Source: Aulostomus chinensis (lineage: Eukaryota > Chordata > Actinopteri > Syngnathiformes > Aulostomidae). From it: a stretch of DNA of 64,000 nt. The first letter of the stretch is position 1. Each line of letters begins with the position of its first letter. Positions 1-11,007 of the stretch are shown piece by piece. Where the stretch lies: NCBI GenBank assembly GCA_037954235.1, contig JBBMOA010000013.1, positions 11,391,001 through 11,455,000 on the forward strand, in the 5' to 3' direction. A program made the translations under genes and the position numbers. Below the pieces are notes generated by a model that ran no database searches, was not told the origin of the DNA, and saw nothing but the letters and a program-made list of their open reading frames with translations.

Positions 1-1798
1 CACACACAAAAACACCAAAGCATTTCTGAGATTCTGAAAAGGATTTGCTGGTTACAATTCTCACCCTGTGCCTTTTGCAATAATGAGCACATTATGGTCC
101 AAACTGGTCGGGAGTGAGAAAGGCTACTTTGTAAGTAATTCCATTCAGTGGGAGGGTCACACAGGCCGGTCTTGTATATATCGCAGTAAAAATCCTGTTT
201 CCTTCATCTGAGTCAACAGCACAGATATTTTTGCCTCATTTGGGTCCTTTTGACCAAACGCTCAGCAGCTGTCACTCCTCGTGGGACTGGAGATAAGGTA
301 AAGAATGTGCATTACACCTGCTGTCATTTACAGAGAGACTTCAACTGCGGTCCAGTTTTTAAATGCACCGTAACAGAACATTTAGTGCAGATCATGTAAA
401 GCTGCACATCACGTGCGCAGTAGCTGTTATGTAGTTAAGCATTACTCCCTGCTAGTATCTCAATATGTGAGATCTGCAGATAGGAAGCCTTGAGTTTGGT
501 CAAAGGTACACTGAACATCCGCTTGCCTCCCCTTTTCTCCTCATGCCCACTGGACTAGATGCCAGGAGGGATTAGAGCTGAGCCCCTGATGGCAGACGAG
601 AGGGGGAAAGCTGCTTCTCAAAGTGTGCAGCCTCTAAGCCATGAAAGCTGCTTTGTCTTGTACTATGTTTCATTAGGACTGGGGGGGGGGGGGGCTTTCG
701 TTTGGCACCTTCAGGTAGAAACATGGCAGGAAAACTGAGCTGCGGTGATACAGTCACAAGCATTTGGTTGTCGGAGTGAATCGTGGTTCCTTTTTGAAGG
801 AGTCATAGCAGAATGAGTACTTGTAAGTTTGTCTGAAGGCCTGTTATTTATTTTTTTTAAAAGTCACCGCTTTTTCTTGTAAATAATAAAAAGAATAAGT
901 AGTATTTTCTTTCAGATGAAGACATTTTTATCGATATTAGTTGCTTTTTAATGTCATTCGTCATCAACCTTCTGAAGTGATTTACAGTCGATAAAGGCAC
1001 ATTTTCATTTGAATTCAAACAGAAACTGTTTGTATTGTAAAGGTCTAATCTTTATTTCTTTGAGGGTTTTTTTTTTTTTAATGTTTTTGTTTGTAATTCA
1101 GAGATTGAAGACAAGTGACTGAACAAGCCGAGAAGGTCCGTTATCTCGGTCATGATCCTGCTCCAGTGAGGTGAGAACACACACGTATGACAAAAGGAAG
1201 TAATTATTATATAAGTATGTGAAGGTTGAGTAAAGTGCAGTTGTGTGGAGTTAGGTGTTGTTGCAGTGGGAGGTGGCATGAAACTCCAGACATCAGCACA
1301 ATCATATCTTGGGAGGTGATAAAAAAAAGGGGCATGTATAAAAGAATAATGTGATTAAGGGGATTCTATTAATTCTTTCTTTTAAGCACACGTGTGCAGC
1401 GGGGAATTACACGGCAGGGGTGAGTGAAGTCAGTTTGCTTGTCTTTAATTTACATGTATTCAAATGTAAGCGGAGCATTTAATGAATTGTATCAGTATCT
1501 CTAAGTCTTCTGTTGTTTATTATTAACAACTTTTTGCTACTGTGGCGAACTGACATATTTTAGGAGTAACGTTAAAATGAAGAGAAATGGTCTTGGTGAA
1601 GAACTGACCTGACAATTATTCACTGACACATTCACTGATCTCCTCCTCCTCTTCGTCCTCCTCCAACTACACCTTCATTCTCGCTTTACATCCACCTGCT
1701 CTTCCACCTGTCTCTCTCTCTCTTGCTCTCTCTCTCTTTTTACGCATATATATTTATACATTCATTCATTCACACACACGCACACCCCCCACAGCAGC
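1..1798. other. Upstream region of slc7a2 with possible untranslated exon
   Basis: No coding region is recognised here. A GTAAAG donor-like site near 297 follows the stretch at about 240-296, which could be an untranslated first exon; this is weak. A pyrimidine-rich tract (about 1620-1740) and the acceptor CCCCACAG ending at 1794 lie directly before the slc7a2 start codon. That suggests the first coding exon begins at about 1795 and that the promoter lies further upstream. A G12 run lies near 680. Confidence 0.35.
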
Positions 1799-4700
1799 AT
1801 GCCGCACGGTGCATTGAGGTCGTTTTTGGTGAGCCTGTCTCGTAGAAAACCCCTGGAGCCAGAGGGGGAGGAATCCACGTTTAAAAGATGCCTGACCACT
1901 CTGGACCTGGTGGCCCTCGGCGTGGGCAGCACCCTGGGGGCCGGGGTCTACGTCCTCTCCGGTGAGGTAGCCAGAGAGACTGCTGGGCCCAGCATCATGG
2001 TCTCCTTCTTCATTGCCGCCCTGGCTTCTATTTTTGCTGGACTGTGCTATGCAGAGTTTGGGTCCCGAGTGCCCAAAACAGGCTCAGCATACCTGTACAG
2101 CTATGTGACGGTGGGGGAGCTGCTGGCTTTTATCACCGGCTGGAATCTCTTACTCTCCTATGTCATAGGCAAGTGTGATGCTCTCCATCTGTTTGCTTTA
2201 GTAATTTTATTATAATTATCCGGTTGAATCAGATAGATTTCAGAGGACAGAATGATTAGCATGTCATCCTTATGTTAATATCTGACAAATGAGTTTCCTT
2301 TGGCTACTTTATCTCTTACGTAACATGTTTGGCTCAGCGAAGCCCATAAATGATCAACATGAGACTCTCTGTGACCTTACACCTGCTGTAGCAGCAGATT
2401 CTCAACCCGGACGGTTTCCTTTGAGAAATTACTCTTTTCTTCCATTCGCTTGTTACATTCATGACTGTTGTGCTAATCACTAATAAAGTGAACAAGACAG
2501 CACAATGCCACCAGGGTTATTTGCGTTATATGACTCAGGCTAATGACTTTATTGCATCTTTCTGCTCAGGTACATCCAGTGTTGCCCTGGCATGGAGTGG
2601 CACATTTGATGACCTCATCGGCGGGGTAATATCCAAATTCTTTGAAGAACACGCAGCCATGGAGCTGACAGGCCTGGCGCCTTACCCAGATGTCTTTGCT
2701 GCTGCTCTCATCATGCTTCTCTCAGGTAACGCTGCTCACTGACAGTAACTATGACAGATACACAAAAAGAAGCACCTGAGATGCTAAGCTTCACTTTTTT
2801 GTAGGCTTGCTGGCCTTCGGAGTGAAAGAGTCGACCACAATCAATAAGATCTTTACAGCCATCAACATCCTGGTGCTGCTGTTTGTGGCTATCTCAGGCT
2901 TCATCAAGGGAAGCCTCTCCAACTGGCACATCAGCGAAGAAGCTTTGCTGAATTTAACAGCAGAACTCAAGTAATGTCCCCAATCCTCTTTGTGTCTGGA
3001 TGCTTCGTGTTTTCCCTCCTGGTTATAATGCAGCAAATAAAGCTGTGAGGTAATTCTCTCTCTCTCTCTCTCTCTCTCTGCAGAAACTTGAGCTCTACTG
3101 CAAATCTTACAAGTGAGTTCGGTGTTGGTGGGTTCTTCCCCTACGGCATCAGTGGAACCCTGGCTGGAGCCGCTACATGCTTCTACGCCTTTGTTGGATT
3201 TGACTGCATCGCAACAACAGGTGATAGAATTTCTCTCCTCATCAGTGTGGAGTTACACAAGTTATGATTCTTTATGATACAAATATAGAATTCAAAATAT
3301 ATTACATGGGTCAAAATTATTTTTTTTATACCCAACTTCATGGTGCAAAAAGAGAGCTCTAACCCACACAATCTATGAAGGAAGTCTGTGTCGTAGTTGT
3401 GATAATTCCTCCATGTAATGTAACTTTCCATTCGTGAGACACGTGAGATAAAGAATAAATACATAATGTGCCAAAATGTGCAAAAGTAGATTCAAGGAAT
3501 AAACCTCCTTCCTTGAAAAAAATCTAATTTATTTCAGCATGAAATTTCCCTGATTTGATGAATCATTTTGGGCTACACTCTGGAAATGTTCTGCAGCTTT
3601 CATTGGGTGGGGTTTTCTCCGTTACCATGGAGATTGCTCAATTTCCATCACACATAACTTTTTCTTTTGAAACATTACTATTTCAGGACGGTAATTAATG
3701 TTTTAGTTTGACTGCCAGGACGATGAGATAGCATATTTATATTAAGGTATAAATATGTTCTTATTGGTCTTTTGAATTATATCTTTATTACATGATCATT
3801 TAACGACGTCTCTTACTTTCGCACTGTCTGCACCTTCTGACCTTTGACACCATCTAGTAAAGGTGATAACTGTACTATTTATGAATCACCTAATGTGTTT
3901 GCATGGTTGCCGTCAGGTGAGGAGGTGAAGAACCCTCAGAAGTCTGTTCCTGTGGGTATCGTGGTCTCACTCCTCATCTGTTTCCTGGCTTACTTTGCTG
4001 TGTCCGCTGCTCTCACGCTCATGATGCCCTATTACATGCTCAGTGAGAAAAGCCCCCTGCCAGTGGCCTTTGACTATGTCGGCTGGGGTCCCGCCAAATA
4101 TGCTGTGGCGGTGGGGTCGCTGTGTGCTCTGTCTACCAGGTACGGATCGACTGGAATGTGACTGTTAAATCGTTATCTCGCTCTGTTTTTTGCTCTGTGT
4201 CACACACCTGAGAAAATGTCTAATTTTCCAGGATTTTTTCAAGGCTTCTATAACTTGCAAGGTTGAAGATACATTCAATAAAAGTTACAAGTGGTGAATG
4301 ACTTCAATCAGCCGGAAACCCTCCTCATTTAAGAAGCCGTCGCCATTTTTGCAAAAGACCCGCGGGAGTGACATCATCAGTTATCAAGAAAACGTCACAA
4401 ACTTTTACACCAGTCAGTGTTAATGAAAATATTGATCATAAAAACAGTCAAGCAAGAAAAATCCGGTTCAGAAGTGTCACAAGGGAAATTTCAAAAAGCA
4501 GTATTTAACCACATCTTTCTTTAATCAATATTTAACTGTTGGAATTTACTCATAAAATCAACCGACACAACTTAAACTCTGCAGTGGTCGTGTCTCCACA
4601 GTGACTCGTAGTCAGTTATGTCTCGTAAAATAGAGGTCTGTCACAATGTACGAATCTTTGTGTGAGAATGGCGAGCGATATTTATTGTTGGCCATGTACA

Positions 4701-5428
4701 ATCCAAATATATATATGGGGGTTGTATGGGGGTAAATAAATGCTAATTTGACCTTCATGGGTCAGTGAAGGAAAAGGTTTTATAATAACCTGTAATAGTA
4801 TATTATCACAGGTACTTGAGGACTAAAAGCATGAGGAGAAATACAGGTAAAGATGTTGTAATTGTGCTGTCGCAGGATTTAAAGTATATTGATCGTGATT
4901 ATCTGACGTCTTTGAACTTGTTCCTGCAGCCTGCTGGGCTCCATGTTCCCGATGCCCAGGGTGCTGTTTGCTATGGCAAGAGACGGCCTACTTTTCCAAC
5001 CTCTGACCAAAGTCACCGCCAGAGGAAGTCCAGCTATAGCTACCATATCATCTGGAACTGTGGCAGGTACAGATTAGAGGGAAGGTGCTTATATTTACTG
5101 TTTATCATTCCTCATGCAGTGAGGTCTATAGACTTGAGGCACAATAAACAGACTTGTGTACTCCTTATAGTTTTGTTGCGTCTCTCTTCCGTCAATATCT
5201 ACTAATATGGGTGCTTTCCTCTGTTACGCTCCAAAACAAGTCTACCTGCAGGTGCAATAAAGTCACTTAAACCTGAACTCTGTTTCTCCTCAGCCATCAT
5301 GGCTCTGCTCTTTGACCTGGAAGCCTTGGTAGAAATGATGTCCATCGGGACGCTGTTTGCTTACACACTTGTGGCTATTTGCATCCTAATACTAAGGTTC
5401 ATTTCTTTATTTCACATTCATAAATATA

Positions 5429-5476
<48 letters not shown>

Positions 5477-6311
5477 CTTCATCTTGAATTATTTTTGAAT
5501 ATTTGTAATTCTTGTTTTAATCAAGGTACCAGCCGGGTCAATCGGAAGACTCAGACCTGCAGATCGTAGAGTCAAACTCCAGGTTTGGCTTCCTGAGACC
5601 TCCGTCAACCCCCACCTCAGCCACCTCAAGAACCGTCACCACCCTGGTTATAGTCTCTGGTAAATAACCTCTATCATTCCCTTCATTTAATCTCAAACTC
5701 ACGAATCTCTCATTCATCCTCTCTTCATGTGTGAGCAGTTGCGTGTGTGGCTGGGCTGAGCGTCACCTTGACCCAAGGCATCAATGCTTTATCCCGCATG
5801 GAAGCCTGGAGTCTGGTGCTTGTCTGCATCCTGGCCTTCATCCTGCTGCTCAACATCTTCCTCATATGGAGGCACCCACAGAACACCACCAAGGCTTCTT
5901 TCATGGTGGGAGCAATCACAACCACAAGATTTTTTTTTTTTTAATTAAAAAACCCTTTTCACATCTCCTTCTTTATCGATGTGTAGGTTCCCCTCCTCCC
6001 CGCACTGCCTTTAGTGAGCGCCCTTATAAACGTCTACCTCATGGTCCAGTTAGGAGGTGACACATGGGTGCGCTACGCTATCTGGATGGCAGTCGGTAAG
6101 CCTTTGTTTCAGCTTGAACGCTTTAGAGACGTTTTACGAAGTCACTGGACTGTAATGATCCCCCGTTTCTCTCTCTGCAGGGTTAGTCATCTATTTCGGC
6201 TACGGACTCCATTACAGTGTCCAGAGGCAACGGCTCAAATACGGCCAGACAAAGATTGAAACCATCAGTAACAAAATAGAGAAGGACATTATTAAGGAAG
6301 AGAAGTTCTGA
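1799..6311 (+). CDS. slc7a2: Cationic amino acid transporter 2 (CAT-2), 11 coding exons
   Basis: Plasma-membrane uptake of arginine, lysine and ornithine (APC superfamily, CAT subfamily), supplying nitric oxide and polyamine synthesis. Coding exons: 1799-2168, 2570-2725, 2805-2970, 3084-3220, 3917-4139, 4930-5066, 5294-5396, 5526-5659, 5739-5905, 5987-6095, 6181-6311. All phases join, giving 610 residues (human CAT-2 is about 658). The N-terminal signature STLGAGVYVLSGEVA, the ATCFYAFVGFDCIATTGEE segment and the C-terminal transmembrane bundle are typical of 14-span CATs. Sequons at N225, N232 and N238 sit in the expected glycosylated loop. Segments such as MELTGLAPYPDVF, EKSPLPVAFDYVGWGPAKY and RMEAWSLVLV match SLC7A2 better than SLC7A1 or SLC7A3, and the pdgfrl neighbour supports this. 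Intron 1 uses a GC donor. Exon 6 encodes the affinity-determining cassette in the Arg (CAT-2A-like) form. The start is the first ATG after the acceptor. Confidence 0.93.
2169..2569 (+). other. slc7a2: GC-AG intron 1 of slc7a2
   Basis: Only a GC donor (ATAG|GCAAGT) joined to the acceptor CTGCTCAG|GT restores the conserved reading SYVIGTSSVALAWSG. Any nearby GT donor shifts the frame or adds residues. Confidence 0.8.
5423..5476. repeat. (TA)n microsatellite in slc7a2 intron 7
   Basis: TA dinucleotide run broken by one CA, lying just downstream of the exon 7 donor (5397). Confidence 0.9.
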
Positions 6312-6940
<629 letters not shown>

Positions 6941-9800
6941 CAAGTTTATTTTCTGCTGGGAAAACTCACAACGTCAACAACAACAAAAGGATAAAAGCCG
7001 TGATTGTAGTCTTGGATAAAGAACCTGAGGCGGCTCACTACCCAGAGTTCTTTGAGAACAAAGAGCCTTTTTACAGCAGCTTACTTGTGTCATGATCTGA
7101 ATTGTAGCTCAGTCAAAAGAAAAGATTTACATTGTCCCCACATGGCTCCAAAATGATATGATCAAGCATGTAAAATATGTCATTCTTTTTTTTGGGGGGG
7201 GGGTGTTCCAAGTTTTGGGGGGGGGGGGGTTTAATCAAGTTAATATACAGTCCCTTGTTTCTGTTTGTATAGAAAATGTTGGTTTGAATTAATAGGTTTT
7301 CACAGAATCCACAGTTTTGGACTCTTTCAGTCTTACAAAGAATTCAAGTTTGAAGTAACTTACATTATTTTTTGGAAATAAACTCATTTGCCATCGTCTG
7401 CAGGGTCGGAGTAGATGATAGACACCCTTGTCTTATTAGTGTGTATGAGGGAGCTGAGACCCACCAGTTAGCGTAGCACGATGAATGGCAGTTGATGAAA
7501 AATGTTAGCATTCCACCATCAAAAGTCCATCAAATAGACAAGGATCAGCTTTGTCCAAACTAAATCATCCTCATCTTCCCTAACAAAGTTGCACATAAGT
7601 AGCAGTATTGTTGACAAATTGCCAGGTTGACGTGTGGCGCTGGACCTAGATGCAGAGATGGACGCCAGGCAGGACTTGGCAAAAACTCAAAGGTTTATTT
7701 GTACTAAAAAAGGTGAACACAAGGTAAGCTAAAAAAAAAAAAAACTGAAAAACTAGACACAGAGAGAAACAGATGTGAGAACAGGAGGGCAGAGAGGGAG
7801 CTGGCTGGAGGAGAAACCCCGGGACCAGAGCTGTGGCTGAGGCAGACTGATGAACCAACAACATACAGATGAGTGTTGCCAACTCCTCAGTATGCTATTC
7901 GTTTTCCTTAAAATCCCAAGACAACATCATCAACTCACGTGCATGATTATTCATTTCCATGTGATGGAGGTTATATGGCCAAAATGGATTGTTGTTGTTT
8001 GGGAGACACAGAAAATGAGTGAGAAATACCATAAATAGTTTAGACTTACAAACTAACGTATTCCGTTGATCCTTGTTTTACTTTAAGTCACAATTTGAAC
8101 AGCTGCTCTGGAATTCATCGTTGCATATCTCACTATTAGAAAAAATCTCATAATTTCACAGCAATGCAGATCTTCTCCGCTCTGGATTTTTTCAAAACAA
8201 TCTTTATTGAGAGTCTCTGCTGCGGCTGGGACGCTGTGCTGCTATGCAGCGGACAATAACTGAGAAACGGAGAGGTGTGCTTTCAGATCAAGCTAAAATG
8301 TAAGAGTGTCATCAAAAATATTCACTAATAGATCAGACAAAGTTGCAGGATTTGTTACTAATTTACACCCAGCGGGTCTGGGAAGTTCCCGCATCCAGCG
8401 ATATAGTCAGCAGTGGTGCAGGTGACTCAAAAATGGTGGGAATCAGACAAGTGTAAAGCACAATGAAGACACAGGAGGGAAGTGAATACAAAGTAAAACA
8501 GGAAGTGGCTTGAGTAACCAAAACCAAACCATGAACAAGAAAACACAGGAAACACACACTACAAACACACTAAGGAAAATACTCAGAGCTGTAGCTTCAC
8601 TATCCTGTCACCCTGTTGGCATTATTGAGGAGAGTGGAAGTGCAGCATTTTTTTTTTAAATTCAGTCTGTCTAAAATAAGAATCTATCATATAACATTGA
8701 AATGAGGGTCCCAGTTTTAAATAATCCCTCCACCAGGGGGATCGTATGTTTTCACCATTTATTTTTCTGTCAATCAGTTTGTTAGTCTATGAGCAGGAAA
8801 ACTACAAAGCTCATTTTCATTCAGCTTTGTGGATGGATCATGGGCTGACGATGAATATGGGCCAGCACCCTCCGCCGGATCAGGTCACGACTTGAAGCAG
8901 GAGCTCCCTGGTTGTGAATGGAACGAAAATAAACCAATAAATGGATGTTGGCTGAGATGGGTGTCTCGTGAACTGGCCTGGATGGTCTCCTCCTGGGCCT
9001 CTGATTGTGCTGCCAGGGGATGGGGGTGGGGGGGGGGGGGCATCACTACTCATGACTACTATTATATTATTGAATATGTTATAATATCATTAATATATTG
9101 TGTATTCTTGATGGCATTCACGTAGCATTTTATTTTTGCTATGGTCATGATAATTTGCTATGCATACATTCATCACCTCTATACACCTTTTTTTTTCTAA
9201 TCTGGCCAGATCCCTTCTCGGCGTACTTCATCGGTTCATCACATCACCTTTGCTACCTTGAAGTTTTTGTCTGTCAGTGGTACTCTGTTTGTATTCTATA
9301 TCACCTAAGTCACTTCCATTTGTGTCGCGCTTTGCTCAACAAAAAACAAACAAATCCAAAAGGCTCCGTCCTTGGCCGCCTGACTCTGCTCTTTCTGAAG
9401 ATTCACACAAGCAGTTGTTAGGGTCCAGTGATCAACTTTGTCATCATACCACAAAGTTGGGAATGAGAAATTTATAATAAGAAAAAGTTGTTTCCCATGT
9501 CTTTAGCGGCCTTCCATCATGACTCTCTAGAATTCTCCCTTGCAGGGGCAGCTCAGTATTCCCCTGCCTGTCTGCAGTGGGAGCTCGTAGCCGAGGGGAG
9601 TGGGAGGGTTAAACAGTGACGATAATTATAATAATTAAGATTTTTTTCAGTATATACTGTAACTCAATTAAGATACTATATTTATGCCATAAAGCTAACT
9701 GACCATGTTTAACAGAGAGCGAGCAGTAGTGAAGGTGCTCCTTCAGTTCCTCGTGATAAGATTAACACAACAGAAGAATGAAAGATTCAAAAACCATCCA
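6941..9800. other. Intergenic, slc7a2 to pdgfrl; no intact gene
   Basis: Contains poly-G runs (about 7193-7202, 7217-7228, 9028-9040), A-rich runs and one member (about 7436-7600) of a dispersed repeat recognised by GGAGCTGAGACC...TTAGCGTAGCACGATGAATGG. No credible exon was found on either strand. Confidence 0.5.
7436..7600 (+). repeat. Dispersed repeat family A, copy 1
   Basis: Shares the core GAGCTGAGAC-CAG-TTAGC-TAGCAC-ATGAATGG with copies near 10365-10450 (reverse), 16748-16860 (same direction) and 17140-17215 (reverse). Not assigned to a named family. Confidence 0.55.
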
Positions 9801-9804
9801 GTTC

Positions 9805-10175
9805 TTAGGCCATGAGGCAACCGCACATGAGTGCATAAGTGGCTGAAAAGTGTGGTTCTGCGATGTCCCACTCAAAGATCGGGCCAACAGACGTCAGCCT
9901 CTCCTCCATGTTCAGGGGACGCTCCATGGCCGCGTTGGTCAGATCCTTGAATTTCTCAGGCATCAGCTAATTTAAGATGATGCACAGATGCCCGATCAGC
10001 TCCTGGTTCTTGACTTTGTTCTGGGTCTTTGGCAGAAGCCTTGAATATTTGGCTGCACATCCTGGTGGTGACCCTCCTGGCCTCATTACGATTACCCTGC
10101 AAAAACTTGTCCATTAAACTAATATTGCATGATGCCTCTGTCTCGTTTTTGTGTTGTTGATACATTTCAACCAAG
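9805..10175 (-). pseudogene. eIF4G-like MIF4G-domain pseudogene fragment
   Basis: On the minus strand, about 9805-9980 reads in one frame as ILN*LMPEKFKDL, then NMEERLTSVGPIFEWDIAEP, then HFSATYALMCGCLMA. This lines up without gaps with the start of the eIF4G MIF4G domain (pattern ILNKLTPxxF, EERL, IFExAIxEPxFSxxYAxMCxCLMA). The conserved Lys of ILNKL is a TAG stop, and the frame ends in TAA after CLMA. Further upstream (about 10030-10175) a coherent minus-strand reading (SLMDKFLQGNRNEARRVTTR) continues in a shifted frame; I could not place it in eIF4G. There is no start codon and no splice sites were recognised. The likely origin is a decayed retrocopy or gene fragment; the parent paralogue (eif4g1, eif4g2 or eif4g3) cannot be told. 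Confidence 0.65.
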
Positions 10176-10364
10176 AGGAAAATGTTGCATCATAATCAAG
10201 AAACAGTCAATAATACAAAGCAAAGAGTCTATGATTAAAAGTGAACATGGTCCAAATGGGACTATGAGACAAACGCTTCTCATTGTAATGAACTATGAGG
10301 TTTATTATTTTGGGATGAAAGACAGACAGACGGACAGGAGAAAAGTGTATTTGACGACACATGA

Positions 10365-10450
10365 TGGTGGGACGCTAACACTGCCCATTCACAACCATTC
10401 ATTGTGCTAAGCTAACTAGCAGTCATCCAGTCACCGTGAGTCTCAGCTCC
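10365..10450 (-). repeat. Dispersed repeat family A, copy 2
   Basis: Reverse-oriented match to the family core (CTGCCCATTCACAACCATTC, then ATTGTGCTAAGCTAAC, then GAGTCTCAGCTCC). It matches the copy at 17140-17215 closely. Confidence 0.55.
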
Positions 10451-11007
10451 TCTCAAGTACACAGGAAAGGGAAGGGTTTGTCTGAGGAGGACTGAAAATC
10501 CATTGGTATGTTCCTTTAATGTGTTAATAAAACAATAATAATAATACCTGGATGTCTTGCAGAAGGTTTTTTTGTTGTTGTTGTTTTTTGAATATGCAGA
10601 GAAATGAAGTTTCACTGGGCACCAAATGCTTTTAACAGCCTGGCCACAGGCCTTGTTTTGTCTGTGTGTCTCATGCTGCTAACTCGCTTCCACTCCAGCA
10701 GCTAAGCAAACAGGCTCTGCGATTTCAGATGGAGGGGCCTCTGTTTTTGCACCCTCATTGGTCCAGACAAGCTTGAAAGCCTCCATTGAGCCAGGCAGGA
10801 GGAATTTGAGGTACTAATGCCACTCTCAGGAGGAGGAATTTGTGTGATTCTGGTAAACAGCTGACCACTCACTTTGCGAGCTCGGGCTATCTCCTCCTCA
10901 TTTTCTTTCTTTCTTCTCTCTCTCTCTCTCCTTCCCTCTTTTTTGGTTCACACTTTGTGTTGAACTGCATGAACTAACAATCCAGAGACCACGCTGGAGG
11001 ATCAATC
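10451..11007 (+). promoter_or_regulatory. pdgfrl: Upstream region of pdgfrl
   Basis: This unique-looking stretch ends in a CT-rich tract (about 10900-10935) before the pdgfrl start at 11008. No clear TATA box or defined factor site was seen; its regulatory role is inferred from position only. Confidence 0.3.

Noticed and set aside
3610..3640. RFX X-box-like GTTACCATGGAGA in slc7a2 intron 4
   Set aside because: The second half-site is poor, and there is no ciliary gene context.
4140..4929. Hidden second cassette exon for slc7a2
   Set aside because: No acceptor-donor pair encloses anything like the SLLGS...DGLLF peptide in this intron or the next.
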